A stretch of 64,000 nucleotides of DNA from a virus (IMGVR_UViG_3300021961_000054:17217-81216), one strand, 5' to 3'. Numbered from the stretch's first letter, positions 36,093-44,507 are shown. Notes: generated by a model not told the origin, from the sequence alone. Numbers and translations are program-made.

Positions 36093-36893
36093 ATGAAGGA
36101 AAAAAATAGTGGAGCACCAATAAACCAAGAAGAGATTTACCATTACCTAAAAGATATTAGGGGTATTAAGGTTATGACACCTGAAAGAGAAAAGGAGTTG
36201 GCAACTATTATGAAATCAGCTGACACAAGTCAGAGAGAACGTGATAGGATTGAAAGAGAATTACTTGAGGGTAATTTAAGGTTTGTAATTACTGTTGCAA
36301 AAAAATATCAAAACCAAGGTTTAGATCTTTCTGATTTAATTGCAGAAGGTAATTTAGGACTTATGAAGGCAATCAAAAACTTTGATTGGAGTAAAGACCT
36401 AAGATTTATTTCTTATGCTGTTTGGTGGGTTAAACAGTCAATTCTACAATCATTAAATGATAACTCTAGAACAATTAGACTTCCAGTTAATGTAATCCAA
36501 GATTTACATAAAGCAAAAAAAGAAGTCGAGCAAAGTGGTAATAAATTAGATGATAGATTTGCTGAACTACCATCGATTATTAATCTAGATATGAACATTA
36601 ACGATGAGGGTGACACCCTAATTGATATCATTAGAAACAATGAAGCTGAATCACCCGATGCTGCATTTGATACTAAAGATATTTTAAAAACTAAATTAAT
36701 TTCACTTTTAGATAATTTAGATAATAGAGAAAAATCAATTGTTGGTGATTACTTTGGTCTAACAGGAACACCAAGAACTTTGGAAGATATTGGCTCTGAC
36801 TTTAATTTAACAAAGGAAAGGGTTAGACAAATAAAAGAAAAAGCATTAAGACGATTACGTAATGAATCATCTGAATTATTTGATTATTTATAG
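36093..36893 (+). CDS. Primary-type sigma-70 factor (regions 1.2 to 4)
   Basis: 267 residues from the ATG at 36093; an in-frame ATG at 36069 inside the previous gene is less likely. Region 1.2 is INQEEIYHYLKDIRGIKVMT, region 2 is ANLR-like EGNLRFVITVAKKYQNQGLD with LIAEGNLGLMKAIKNFD and FISYAVWWVKQSILQSL, and region 4 has LEDIGSDFNLTKERVRQIKEK. This is very close to the layout of Bacteroidota housekeeping sigma factors, which also lack region 1.1. It could redirect host RNA polymerase to phage promoters or boost host-type promoters. It is upstream of three methyltransferase genes, three bases from the first. Confidence 0.9.
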   Translation: MKEKNSGAPINQEEIYHYLKDIRGIKVMTPEREKELATIMKSADTSQRERDRIERELLEGNLRFVITVAKKYQNQGLDLSDLIAEGNLGLMKAIKNFDWSKDLRFISYAVWWVKQSILQSLNDNSRTIRLPVNVIQDLHKAKKEVEQSGNKLDDRFAELPSIINLDMNINDEGDTLIDIIRNNEAESPDAAFDTKDILKTKLISLLDNLDNREKSIVGDYFGLTGTPRTLEDIGSDFNLTKERVRQIKEKALRRLRNESSELFDYL

Positions 36894-36896
36894 TAT

Positions 36897-37748
36897 ATGA
36901 ATGTATTAAGTTTATTTGACGGAATTAGCTGTGGACAGATAGCACTAGAAAGGTGTGGTATTGATTATGAAAATTACTTTGCATCAGAAATTGATAAGTA
37001 TGCAATCCAAATCACACAAAAGAATTATCCTAACACAACCCAACTAGGGGATATTACAAACCTAAAGACAAGTGATTTACCAAAGATAGATATTGTTTTT
37101 GGTGGATCTCCTTGTCAATCATTTAGTAATCTAGGTAATGGAAAAGGATTTGATGGTAAGAGTGGTTTATTTTGGGAATATGTTAGAGTTTTAAACGAAC
37201 TAAAAGAAACAAATCCAGATATTTTATTTCTTTTAGAAAATGTTAAAATGAAAAAAGAGTGGCAAGATATTATATCAGAAGCTTTAGGTGTTAAACCAAT
37301 TGAGATTAATAGTAGATTAGTTTCAGCACAAAATAGGCCAAGACTATATTGGACCAATATCCCAAACATAACACAACCAAAAAATAAAAAACTAAAACTA
37401 AAAGATGTTTTAGAAAAAAATGTCGATAACAAGTTTTATTTATCTGAAGCTGCAGTTAATAGAATTACCGCAAGCAAATTTGGTAGAGAGTTCGCAACTA
37501 TTGATACAGAAAAAACTAGAACTCTCACAGCGGGATATTATAAGATTCCCTCGGATGGTGCGTACTTTAGTGAAGGCGAAAGAAAAAGAAAGTATACCCC
37601 AAAAGAGTTTGAAAGATTACAAACACTACCAGAGGATTATACAAAAGATTTAAGTAACTCACAGAGATACAAAACAATTGGAAATGGATGGACTGTTGAT
37701 GTGATTTCTCATATATTTTCACATATCCCTGTGAAAGTAATAGTATAA
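36897..37748 (+). CDS. DNA cytosine-5 methyltransferase 1 of 3
   Basis: 283 residues. Motif I is SLFDGISCGQIAL, motif IV GGSPCQSFS with the catalytic Cys at 73, motif VI FLLENVKM, motif VIII SAQNRPRLYW and motif X-like IGNGWTVDVISHIF. All elements for transfer of a methyl group from AdoMet to C5 of cytosine are present. The region between motifs VIII and X, which reads the target, is short. It begins three bases after the sigma gene. The likely role is protection of phage DNA against host restriction; the target sequence cannot be read. Confidence 0.9.
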   Translation: MNVLSLFDGISCGQIALERCGIDYENYFASEIDKYAIQITQKNYPNTTQLGDITNLKTSDLPKIDIVFGGSPCQSFSNLGNGKGFDGKSGLFWEYVRVLNELKETNPDILFLLENVKMKKEWQDIISEALGVKPIEINSRLVSAQNRPRLYWTNIPNITQPKNKKLKLKDVLEKNVDNKFYLSEAAVNRITASKFGREFATIDTEKTRTLTAGYYKIPSDGAYFSEGERKRKYTPKEFERLQTLPEDYTKDLSNSQRYKTIGNGWTVDVISHIFSHIPVKVIV

Positions 37749-37753
37749 AAATT

Positions 37754-38638
37754 ATGAATGTATTAAGTTTATTTGATGGAATTAGTTGTGGTAGATTAGC
37801 CCTTGATAGAGCTAATATAAAGTACGATAGATACTATTCTAGTGAGATAGACAAGAAAGCCATTGAGGTTGCTATGTGTAACTATCCAGACACAATACAA
37901 ATTGGGGATATAAAAAAAATCAATACGTCATTTGCACCAAAAATAGATTTAATCATTGGCGGCTCCCCTTGTCAATCATTTAGTAGATCAGGAGATGGAA
38001 CCGGGTTTAAAGGTAAGAGTGGATTATTTTGGGAGTACGTAAGAGTTTTAAAAGGACTAAACCCAAAGTATTTTTTACTAGAAAATGTTGTAATGAAAAA
38101 AGAGTGGGAGGATATTATAACTGAAGCTATTGGTGTTGAACCATTTATGATTGATAGTAAATTCTTTTCTGCACAAAAAAGACAAAGATTATATTGGACC
38201 AATATCCCATTCGATAAAAATATTGTTGATAGAAACATCAATATATTAGACATATTAGAACCAAATGGCGATGAGAAAATAATAAATGATCACCCAGTTG
38301 TAATTAGTGAAACTAATAATATTTTTAAAATTAGAAACGCAACAAAATTAGGTTACCTTGAAGCCATTAATGGTGATTGCGTTAATCTAGAAGTCCCAAA
38401 TAGTAAGACAAGAAGAGGTAGGGTAAGCAATGGAAAAACAAATACATTAAACACCGCTTGTAATTATGGAGTTGTTGTTAATGATAATATTAGAGAATTA
38501 AACATAACAGAATACGAGAGATTACAAACATTACCTGATGGTTTCACAGAAGGCCCATCAATTAGGGAAAGAAAAAAAATGATTGGTAATGGTTGGACAG
38601 TTGATGTAATTTCTCATATATTTAAAGGTATAAAATAA
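37754..38638 (+). CDS. DNA cytosine-5 methyltransferase 2 of 3
   Basis: 294 residues, paralogue of its neighbours. MNVLSLFDGISCG start, GGSPCQSFS with Cys73, LLENVVM, SAQKRQRLYW and IGNGWTVDVISHIF are all kept. The target-recognition part (about residues 170-245) differs clearly from copy 1: it is longer and contains NSKTRRGRVSNGKTNTL. This suggests a different recognition sequence. It begins five bases after copy 1. Confidence 0.9.
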   Translation: MNVLSLFDGISCGRLALDRANIKYDRYYSSEIDKKAIEVAMCNYPDTIQIGDIKKINTSFAPKIDLIIGGSPCQSFSRSGDGTGFKGKSGLFWEYVRVLKGLNPKYFLLENVVMKKEWEDIITEAIGVEPFMIDSKFFSAQKRQRLYWTNIPFDKNIVDRNINILDILEPNGDEKIINDHPVVISETNNIFKIRNATKLGYLEAINGDCVNLEVPNSKTRRGRVSNGKTNTLNTACNYGVVVNDNIRELNITEYERLQTLPDGFTEGPSIRERKKMIGNGWTVDVISHIFKGIK

Positions 38639-38643
38639 AAACT

Positions 38644-39519
38644 ATGAACGTATTAAGCTTATTTGATGGAATGTCGTGTGGACAAATCGCACTAGAAAGG
38701 ATTGGAATTAAAGTTGAAAACTATTATGCTAGCGAAATAAAAAAACATGCAATCCAGGTAACACAAAAAAACTACCCAAACACAATACAAGTTGGTGATG
38801 TTACAAAACTAAAAGGTAGTGATTTACCAAAAATTGATTTACTAATTGGTGGATCACCATGTCAAGACTTTAGTAGGGCCAATAAAACAAAAAAAGGTCT
38901 TGATGGAGATAAGAGTGGACTATTTTGGGAATATGTTAGACTAGTAAAAGAAACAAAACCAACCTATTTTCTTTTGGAAAATGTTAAAATGAAAAAAGAG
39001 TGGCAAGATATTATTTCAGAAGAGCTTGGTGTACAACCAGTTAAAATTAATTCATCTTTAGTTACTGGAATGTTAAGAGAACGTTTTTATTGGACTAATA
39101 TACCATTCGATACCAATATTAAAGATAAAGGAATTAAATTAGCCGATATTATTGATGATGGATATGTTGATCGAGAAAAGGGTTATTGTCTACTCGAAAG
39201 TTATTCTAGACCATTAAAAACACCAGCTAAAATCGCTAGAAGATATTTCCTATACGGATTTTGGCAAGTTGTATTCAAAGATGAAGAAACCTATAATAGA
39301 CTAAAAGAAGATTATAACTTAGCTCAAGAAGGTGATGTTAGATATATGACACACGAAGAAATGGAAAGAGCACAAAGTGTACCACCTGGATACACATCAG
39401 ATTTAACAAGAAATGAATCAGCATGCCTTTTAGGTGACGGATGGACAGTCGATGTTATAGCACATATATTCCAAGGACTAAAAGTTGAAAAAAATATCGA
39501 AAAAGTTATTGTAGATTAA
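38644..39519 (+). CDS. DNA cytosine-5 methyltransferase 3 of 3
   Basis: 291 residues. Conserved core MNVLSLFDGMSCGQIALERI, GGSPCQDFS with Cys73, LLENVKM. It is the most divergent copy: motif VIII reads TGMLRERFYW in place of SAQ-x-R-x-RLYW, and the last motif is LGDGWTVDVIAHIF. The target-recognition part contains RPLKTPAKIARRYFLYGFW. The catalytic residues appear intact, so it is probably active with another specificity. It begins five bases after copy 2 and ends the cassette. Confidence 0.88.
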   Translation: MNVLSLFDGMSCGQIALERIGIKVENYYASEIKKHAIQVTQKNYPNTIQVGDVTKLKGSDLPKIDLLIGGSPCQDFSRANKTKKGLDGDKSGLFWEYVRLVKETKPTYFLLENVKMKKEWQDIISEELGVQPVKINSSLVTGMLRERFYWTNIPFDTNIKDKGIKLADIIDDGYVDREKGYCLLESYSRPLKTPAKIARRYFLYGFWQVVFKDEETYNRLKEDYNLAQEGDVRYMTHEEMERAQSVPPGYTSDLTRNESACLLGDGWTVDVIAHIFQGLKVEKNIEKVIVD

Positions 39520-39537
39520 AAATTATTCCTATCTTTG
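39509..39537 (+). promoter_or_regulatory. Bacteroidota-type promoter TATCTTTG
   Basis: TATCTTTG at 39530-39537 with TTG at 39509-39511, spacing 18. It lies between the methyltransferase cassette and three small genes and would read rightwards into 39567. Confidence 0.55.
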
Positions 39538-39566
39538 TTTAAGATAATTAATTAAAGAATATTAAA

Positions 39567-39860
39567 ATGAGCGTAACCTACTTCAACCGACACGAAAATA
39601 TGGATTCAGAAACTCGATTTATGATTCTCGATGTAATCAAAGAACTTTGCTATAAATGTGAAACAACAAACACCGCAAGAATCGAAAATTGGTTATATGG
39701 TACATTCGATGGATATGATTATTCTGAAGTTGCAATTAAATCTAAAGAACTTACTGAACTCACTCACGAAAACGTGGACCTTGCCTGTAAAGTAACCGAC
39801 ATCTTTGCTATCATTGAAAAATATCCTAGAACGGCAGAACCTAACAATAATCAATTTTAA
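39567..39860 (+). CDS. Hypothetical protein
   Basis: 97 residues, mostly helical, with no motif recognised. First gene after the host-type promoter at 39530. Codons are somewhat less A/T-biased than neighbours in places. Followed by the leader acatttaaaccaaaacaaag. Confidence 0.5.
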   Translation: MSVTYFNRHENMDSETRFMILDVIKELCYKCETTNTARIENWLYGTFDGYDYSEVAIKSKELTELTHENVDLACKVTDIFAIIEKYPRTAEPNNNQF

Positions 39861-39880
39861 ACATTTAAACCAAAACAAAG
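39861..39880 (+). repeat. 20-base leader, copy 1
   Basis: acatttaaaccaaaacaaag directly before the ATGA of 39881. The same 20 bases lie at 40088-40107 directly before the ATGA of 40108. Confidence 0.8.
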
Positions 39881-40111
39881 ATGACTAAGAAGATGACAGC
39901 AGTTGAACGGTTAGAAGATGAGATTAATAAAGTTTTATTACATCTACCAATTGAAAGAGATGAAGTAAAAATTCTTATTCAACAAGCCAAACAGATGGAG
40001 AAAGAGCAGATGAAAGATTGCTATTGGTACGGTGATTATGACGGACGTAATGGCTCAGATAGAAACTTTGAACAATACTACAACGAAACATTTAAACCAA
40101 AACAAAGATGA
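39881..40111 (+). CDS. Small hypothetical protein of a Bacteroidota phage type
   Basis: 76 residues: MTAVERLEDEINKVLLHLPI (from residue 5), IQQAKQMEKEQMKDCYWYGD, and EQYYNETF near the end. This layout (MTAVE start, QAKEMEKEQ helix, QYYNETF end) recurs in small proteins of Bacteroidota phages, function unknown. The DNA coding its last residues is at the same time the second copy of a 20-base leader for the next gene. Confidence 0.6.
   Translation: MTKKMTAVERLEDEINKVLLHLPIERDEVKILIQQAKQMEKEQMKDCYWYGDYDGRNGSDRNFEQYYNETFKPKQR
40088..40107 (+). repeat. 20-base leader, copy 2
   Basis: Exact second copy of the 39861-39880 sequence, inside the 3' end of one gene and immediately upstream of the next ATG. 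Confidence 0.8.
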
Positions 40112-40323
40112 GTAAAGAAGAAGAAATTAAAAAAATATTACTTGAGTCTGGATTTGAAGATAAAGACATAATGTTTGGTACAACAAATTTTGGAACTGGT
40201 GACAAATATTTAAGGGTTGGTTATTGGAGACCATTATCATATGAATTAGTAGAAAAACTAAACTTATATGAAGATCGGTATTACGATGAAGATTGTGGTT
40301 ATAAATACTCTTATGAATATTAA
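40108..40323 (+). CDS. Small hypothetical protein
   Basis: 71 residues, no family recognised. Acidic, Tyr-rich C terminus (YEDRYYDEDCGYKYSYEY). ATGA overlap with the preceding gene and a strong hairpin terminator begins seven bases after its stop, so it is the last gene of this operon. Confidence 0.5.
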   Translation: MSKEEEIKKILLESGFEDKDIMFGTTNFGTGDKYLRVGYWRPLSYELVEKLNLYEDRYYDEDCGYKYSYEY

Positions 40324-40330
40324 TTAACCT

Positions 40331-40358
40331 AAAACCATACAATTATCTGTATGGTTTT
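40331..40358 (+). terminator. Rho-independent terminator
   Basis: Perfect 10-base stem aaaaccatac / gtatggtttt with an 8-base loop, followed by a T-rich tract. It closes the early/middle module. Confidence 0.8.
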
Positions 40359-40378
40359 TTATTTTTTAATAAAAATAA

Positions 40379-40386
40379 TATTTATA
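40379..40386 (+). promoter_or_regulatory. Candidate late promoter TATTTATA
   Basis: TATTTATA 13 bases before the ATG at 40400 and 20 bases after the terminator hairpin, so a new transcript very probably begins here. Confidence 0.6.
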
Positions 40387-40399
40387 TAAAAAAGAAAGT

Positions 40400-40732
40400 A
40401 TGAAAAAATTTATTGATTTAGTTAAAAAATATAAAGTTTACATTTTAACTATACTATTACTATTTTACTTTTTTAGATCATGTTCTAAATCTACTGAAAT
40501 TAAAAAATTAACAAGAGAAGTTAATAATAATGATTTAGTTGTTGACAGCCTAAAAAATGAAATAAAACTAAGACAACAAAAAATCGATAGTGTACCTGAA
40601 ATAATTAGAATTGAAAAAATTAATATTCATCTTGAATATGATGAGTGGATTTCTTCTAAGGATAGAGGACAACAATTAATGGAATTACATTCTATTGTTA
40701 AAAATAACGTTAAAAACTTACAAAAAAAATAA
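40400..40732 (+). CDS. Membrane-anchored coiled-coil protein
   Basis: 110 residues. A basic start (MKKFIDLVKKYK) leads to one membrane segment at about 13-27 (VYILTILLLFYFF) and a charged helical remainder. This single-anchor, periplasmic coiled-coil layout is that of an inner-membrane spanin or other lysis accessory. It precedes the amidase by two genes. Family not recognised; a second spanin-like pair lies at 42765-43536. Confidence 0.5.
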   Translation: MKKFIDLVKKYKVYILTILLLFYFFRSCSKSTEIKKLTREVNNNDLVVDSLKNEIKLRQQKIDSVPEIIRIEKINIHLEYDEWISSKDRGQQLMELHSIVKNNVKNLQKK

Positions 40733-40736
40733 TATT

Positions 40737-40904
40737 ATGATTAATTGGGTAAATTCCTGGAAAAGTGGTAATAAAAAAAATAAATATAGTCTAACATTTA
40801 GATTAGGCACATTAACAGTATTTGAATTTAAATTTTGTCCCTGCAATAATGAAAGTTGTAGTAAGTTTAGATTTATGATATTTAATTTAGGTTTTGAATT
40901 ATGA
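40737..40904 (+). CDS. Small conserved-type hypothetical protein
   Basis: 55 residues from the ATG at 40737; an earlier in-frame TTG lies in the previous gene and is rejected. FRLGTLTVFEFKFCPCNNES followed by FRFMIFNLGFEL is a pattern I associate with small Bacteroidota phage proteins (C-x-C in the middle, FNLGFE at the end). Overlaps the next start as ATGA. Confidence 0.55.
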   Translation: MINWVNSWKSGNKKNKYSLTFRLGTLTVFEFKFCPCNNESCSKFRFMIFNLGFEL

Positions 40905-41566
40905 AACAAATTTGGAGCTGGATAAAAAATAACCCCATTAGATCCATGTTCCTACTACCAATACTATTGGTTGCAGGAATCTCGATATCACACGTTGTAT
41001 CTTGGTATGATATGGCAAACCCAATAAGTTGGGCAATATACCTATCAATAGCAATTGAGGTTGGTGCAATAACAGCACTAGTCGCAGCAACAAATAGAGT
41101 AAAAGGTGGTATATGGTTTATGTTTGGGATAGTTACATTTATTCAGATGCTTGGGAATATATTTTACTCATATAAAGAAATTGATCCTAATGGTGATTTA
41201 TTTAAATCCTGGGTAGAATTAACAGGACCAGTATGGGAAGCTATGGGAACAGAATTAACTGACACTATAGGAATGAAAAGATGGTTAGCATTTTTAGAAG
41301 GAGGATTATTACCTATCATATCATTAACATCATTACACTTTTTTGTTAAATATGAAGAGCCTAGCGAAAAAACCGCTAAGGTAGAAACCGAGGATGAGGA
41401 GGAGAGTAAAGCCAAGAGGGTTAAAGCCCCAACTCCCACCCCGGTTTTATCTGACGAAGAGTATTTTGATGAACTACCAATAACAAAAACTGAAGAACTA
41501 GAAGAAAGGATTGAAAAAAAGAATAAAAGGTTAGTCTACACAAAAAATAATGGAGATAATCAATAA
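40901..41566 (+). CDS. Multi-span membrane protein
   Basis: 221 residues. About four hydrophobic segments lie within residues 15-150 (MFLLPILLVAGISISHVVSW, WAIYLSIAIEVGAITALVAA, GIWFMFGIVTFIQMLGNIFY, LLPIISLTSLHFFV). An acidic cytoplasmic tail of 70 residues follows. The HVVSWYDMANPISWAIYLS segment recurs in phages of Bacteroidota as far as I recall, without known function. Being in the lysis neighbourhood, a holin-like role is possible but it is larger than most holins. It overlaps the amidase start by 17 bases. Confidence 0.55.
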   Translation: MKQIWSWIKNNPIRSMFLLPILLVAGISISHVVSWYDMANPISWAIYLSIAIEVGAITALVAATNRVKGGIWFMFGIVTFIQMLGNIFYSYKEIDPNGDLFKSWVELTGPVWEAMGTELTDTIGMKRWLAFLEGGLLPIISLTSLHFFVKYEEPSEKTAKVETEDEEESKAKRVKAPTPTPVLSDEEYFDELPITKTEELEERIEKKNKRLVYTKNNGDNQ

Positions 41567-42143
41567 AATAATAGAGTCAAATAAGACATCAACAAATATT
41601 AAAAAACAGATTGTACTCACTCACACATCAATTAATGTTAAGTCTTACTTAAAATCCTTAAAATTAAGACATTTTGGTAACTATGATAAAATACCAAATT
41701 ATGTAATAACAAAAGAAGGTTACATTTTAAATACATTAGAAGATAATCAATACAGTAATTTACTAAGCCAAAAACTGATAAATTCTAAATCAATTACAAT
41801 ATCATTAGAGAATTTAGGATGGTTAGAAAAAGAACCATTAAAAAATTACCACATTAACTGGATTGGTGATATTTATAAAGAAAAAGTTTTTGAAAAGAAA
41901 TGGAGAGAAAAGTTTTTTTGGGATCCATATACTGAAAAACAAATTGATAGTTTAGTTTTTTTATGTAAAAAATTATGTAAAAACTATAAAATAGATTTAA
42001 AAAGTATTGGACATAACACTAAAATAAAAGGAACAGAATCTTTTAATGGAATTATATGTAGATCTAATTTTGATGAAACAAAAACAGATTTAAGTCCAGC
42101 ATTTGATTTTGAATTATTTGAAAAAAAATTAACAAATGAGTAA
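41550..42143 (+). CDS. Endolysin: N-acetylmuramoyl-L-alanine amidase (Amidase_2)
   Basis: 197 residues. H25 (VLTHTS), H155 (IGHNTKIKG) and D180 (KTDLSPAFDF) occupy the positions of the zinc ligands of Amidase_2/PGRP enzymes, with NYVITKEGYIL and SITISLENLGWL as the core strands. It would cut the bond between muramic acid and L-alanine in peptidoglycan. A tryptophan-rich insert (HINWIGD ... KWREKFFWDPY) lies in the middle. No signal peptide, so release depends on a holin. It is between membrane genes and a spanin-like pair, which supports a lysis role. Confidence 0.8.
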   Translation: MEIINKIIESNKTSTNIKKQIVLTHTSINVKSYLKSLKLRHFGNYDKIPNYVITKEGYILNTLEDNQYSNLLSQKLINSKSITISLENLGWLEKEPLKNYHINWIGDIYKEKVFEKKWREKFFWDPYTEKQIDSLVFLCKKLCKNYKIDLKSIGHNTKIKGTESFNGIICRSNFDETKTDLSPAFDFELFEKKLTNE

Positions 42144-42765
42144 TTACGAAGAAATTAAAAAATTATTAAAAGCATCTAAAAGTATGCTATCAAATAGTAA
42201 AACAATAAACGAAAATAGAGTTATTGGTAGTAAGTATGGTATTATTTTAGAACAACCATTAGATGTTGAGGAGCCAAATAATATAACTAAAAAAGATAAT
42301 CCGTATGATAGTATTGAAAACGAAATTAAAAAAGATGAATACGAAACCGCGGACTCTAAAAATACTGAAAAAGACATAAAAAAAGATAAGAAAAAAGGTT
42401 ATAGAATTTCTGGTGGTTTATTTTATATACATGGTAAAACAAATAAGGATTTACAATTAACAACAGATGATAAAACCGCCTTCCAAGAAAGTATGGATGA
42501 GTTTGTAAATGAAGTAGCAGAAATTGTCGATTTTAATAAGTTAAATCTATATCCAAATAATGTAGAGTGGTCTGGAAAAATAACAGAGTACGACATTGAA
42601 TTCTTTTTTTCTATTGGTGAAAATAATGGTGTTTATATTAATGGAACAATGATGAAAGTTGACGATGAATTCTTAGATATGATGAATAAGTTAAAAACTT
42701 ATTATGAAAAATTTAAGACTAAATGGTCTAAAATTATTGCATCAAGAAAAAAAACTAAAGAATAA
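42136..42765 (+). CDS. Hypothetical protein
   Basis: 209 residues. A disordered, Lys/Glu-rich N-terminal half and a compact C-terminal half (YRISGGLFYIHGK onwards, with EWSGKITEYDIEFFFSIGE). No family recognised. It overlaps the endolysin gene by eight bases and shares one base with the next start, so it is in the same operon. Confidence 0.5.
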   Translation: MSNYEEIKKLLKASKSMLSNSKTINENRVIGSKYGIILEQPLDVEEPNNITKKDNPYDSIENEIKKDEYETADSKNTEKDIKKDKKKGYRISGGLFYIHGKTNKDLQLTTDDKTAFQESMDEFVNEVAEIVDFNKLNLYPNNVEWSGKITEYDIEFFFSIGENNGVYINGTMMKVDDEFLDMMNKLKTYYEKFKTKWSKIIASRKKTKE

Positions 42766-43118
42766 TGAAAACCTTTTTTTTAAAATATATTAAAGAAATT
42801 TTATTAGTTGTATTAACACTACTTATTGTTTTTTTATTATATCTAATTTTTAAACCAACTAATGATAAGTCAGAATTATTACAGTATAAATTAGAACAAT
42901 TAGACAACTCAATAAATAGTTTAAAATTAGACCAAAAAAGACTAACAGACTCAATAGTATCATATAAAAATGATATAAACAAAATTGATGGTAAGCTTGA
43001 AGTAATTAAAAATAAGAAATCAACTGTTAATAACTTTTATAGTGAAAAGAATGGTGAGATTGAAAACTCAACCAATAAACAATTAGATAGCTTATTTAGA
43101 AAAAGATATAATTATTAA
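42765..43118 (+). CDS. Inner-membrane spanin-like protein
   Basis: 117 residues. Short cytoplasmic start, one membrane segment (about 9-29, KEILLVVLTLLIVFLLYLIF) and a long periplasmic coiled coil, ending QLDSLFRKRYNY. This is the layout of i-spanins and of the Rz-like first partner in Bacteroidota prophages. It is followed after one base by a protein with a signal peptide and coiled coil, matching a two-component spanin. Such proteins connect the two membranes in the last step of lysis. Call by topology only. Confidence 0.55.
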   Translation: MKTFFLKYIKEILLVVLTLLIVFLLYLIFKPTNDKSELLQYKLEQLDNSINSLKLDQKRLTDSIVSYKNDINKIDGKLEVIKNKKSTVNNFYSEKNGEIENSTNKQLDSLFRKRYNY

Positions 43119-43119
43119 T

Positions 43120-43536
43120 ATGAAAGGAATTCTAATAATATTATTTTGTTTTTTTACTGGAAATGTATTTACCCAGGATACAAGTAAAACCATAATTAAA
43201 GTTGACGACATTTGTATACCAAATAATATTGCAAAGGAGATTTTAAAAGACTTAAATGACTTAGATAGACTTAAAGAGATTGAGAAATTAAACAATGAGG
43301 AAATCCAAACTCTAGAAGAAAAAATAAAAAAACAAGAGTTAATTATTTTAGCTCTAGAAGAGAAGAACAAGAATAGTGAGTTAATTATTAGTAAAACTGA
43401 AGAAAAAGTTACATTAATTGACGAAGATAATAAAGAGCTAAGAAAACAAAATAAAAAACTTAGAATAAAAAATACAGTAATTGAGATTTTTACTGGTGTC
43501 GCTATTGGCACAATGATCATACTACAAATTTTTTAA
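43120..43536 (+). CDS. Secreted coiled-coil protein with C-terminal anchor, partner of 42765
   Basis: 138 residues. A signal peptide (MKGILIILFCFFTGNVFTQ) likely cleaved before Asp, then VDDICIPNNIAKEILKDL, a coiled coil of about 60 residues, and a C-terminal hydrophobic segment (TVIEIFTGVAIGTMIILQIF). In Bacteroidota phages such a protein often follows an i-spanin-like gene. It could be the second spanin component, with the anchor replacing a lipid. No lipobox is seen. Confidence 0.5.
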   Translation: MKGILIILFCFFTGNVFTQDTSKTIIKVDDICIPNNIAKEILKDLNDLDRLKEIEKLNNEEIQTLEEKIKKQELIILALEEKNKNSELIISKTEEKVTLIDEDNKELRKQNKKLRIKNTVIEIFTGVAIGTMIILQIF

Positions 43537-43538
43537 AT

Positions 43539-43787
43539 ATGGCATTAACAAATACAGATAAAAAAGAAATTGAAGCCATAACTCGTAGGGAGATACGAGA
43601 CTTTTTTAATTCAAATACTGCAAAACAGTTTGAAGATAAATTGGTTGATAGAATAAAAAAAGAAATGGGTAGAAATGGTAAATTAAACGATGATATTAAA
43701 GATTTAATTATAAAATCGTTTAGAGAATTTTATACAATAATGTACCAGCAAAGGAGTTTCTGGGAGTCAAAATTTAAAGGACTATGA
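43539..43787 (+). CDS. Small helical hypothetical protein
   Basis: 82 residues (MALTNTDKKEIEAITRREIR, DFFNSNTAKQFEDKL, YQQRSFWESKFKGL). Helical, charged. This type is common in Bacteroidota phages, with no known role. Two bases after the spanin-like gene, and ATGA overlap with the next. Confidence 0.5.
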   Translation: MALTNTDKKEIEAITRREIRDFFNSNTAKQFEDKLVDRIKKEMGRNGKLNDDIKDLIIKSFREFYTIMYQQRSFWESKFKGL

Positions 43788-44506
43788 CTATTCTTGAAAA
43801 CTTTAAAGACGCACTAAATAAAGCATTTTTTGAAGCTGGTGTACTAGGTATTGACGCGGCGAATGCTAAAAAAGATTTTTTAGGTGAAGAAAGTGATTTT
43901 GACTCATTAAATTTTTTAACATATCTAAATGATGTGGACGACATCTTTAAAGTTTTAAAACTTGTAAAGAATAAAAAATTATCAAATAATAAAATTAAAG
44001 ATGAAATTAGAAAACTTTTAAAAGATCCAGAAGATTTAAATAAGTTTTTAAAATCAGTATTAAATGTTTATAAAACAAATAAAGAAAAACCAAAAAAAGA
44101 AGAAAATAAAGAGGCAACAGGCACCGGAGCAAGTTCTGGATCTTTTGAACCTCTTTTTGGTGGTGATATGTCTAAAGATGATATAAAAAAAACTGAAACT
44201 AAGGAAGCCACGGGATCAGCATCATCCGGACAATACTCAACGAATAAAATTTGGGCCAAATCAACAAGTAAGAAAGACTGGAGAGGAAGAGCTAAAACAC
44301 AAATTCCTGGTGGAAAATTTGTCCAGGTTAAAAAAAAATGTAAAAAATTCCCTTATTGTAATCAAGGAGATATTAATGCGGTTAATATTTTTGAGAATCA
44401 AACACTAATGACTGTTATTGAAACCACAGCTAGAAAGTATGGAATAACAAAAAATAAAGTTATTGATATTATTATTAATGAAATTAAGATAAATACTAAA
44501 AACTAA
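43784..44506 (+). CDS. Hypothetical protein with Ser/Gly linkers
   Basis: 240 residues. A helical N-terminal half, two similar Ser/Gly/Thr stretches (EATGTGASSGSFEP and EATGSASSGQYS), a basic central region (WRGRAKTQIPGGKF) and a Cys pair KKCKKFPYCNQG. The C-terminal helix TVIETTARKYGITKNKVIDI could bind nucleic acid. The EATG-x-x-SSG element recurs twice, pointing to an internal repeat. Structure suggests a virion or scaffold-associated protein; no family recognised. Confidence 0.5.
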   Translation: MTILENFKDALNKAFFEAGVLGIDAANAKKDFLGEESDFDSLNFLTYLNDVDDIFKVLKLVKNKKLSNNKIKDEIRKLLKDPEDLNKFLKSVLNVYKTNKEKPKKEENKEATGTGASSGSFEPLFGGDMSKDDIKKTETKEATGSASSGQYSTNKIWAKSTSKKDWRGRAKTQIPGGKFVQVKKKCKKFPYCNQGDINAVNIFENQTLMTVIETTARKYGITKNKVIDIIINEIKINTKN

Positions 44507-44507
44507 A

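Noticed and set aside
37115-38253. Two minus-strand frames (105 and 93 residues) across methyltransferases 1 and 2
   Set aside because: They look alike only because the opposite methyltransferases are paralogues.
43092-43520. 142-residue open frame on the minus strand
   Set aside because: Antisense to two well-supported genes; hydrophobic Leu/Ser/Phe composition is the usual shadow of Lys/Asn/Glu-rich codons.
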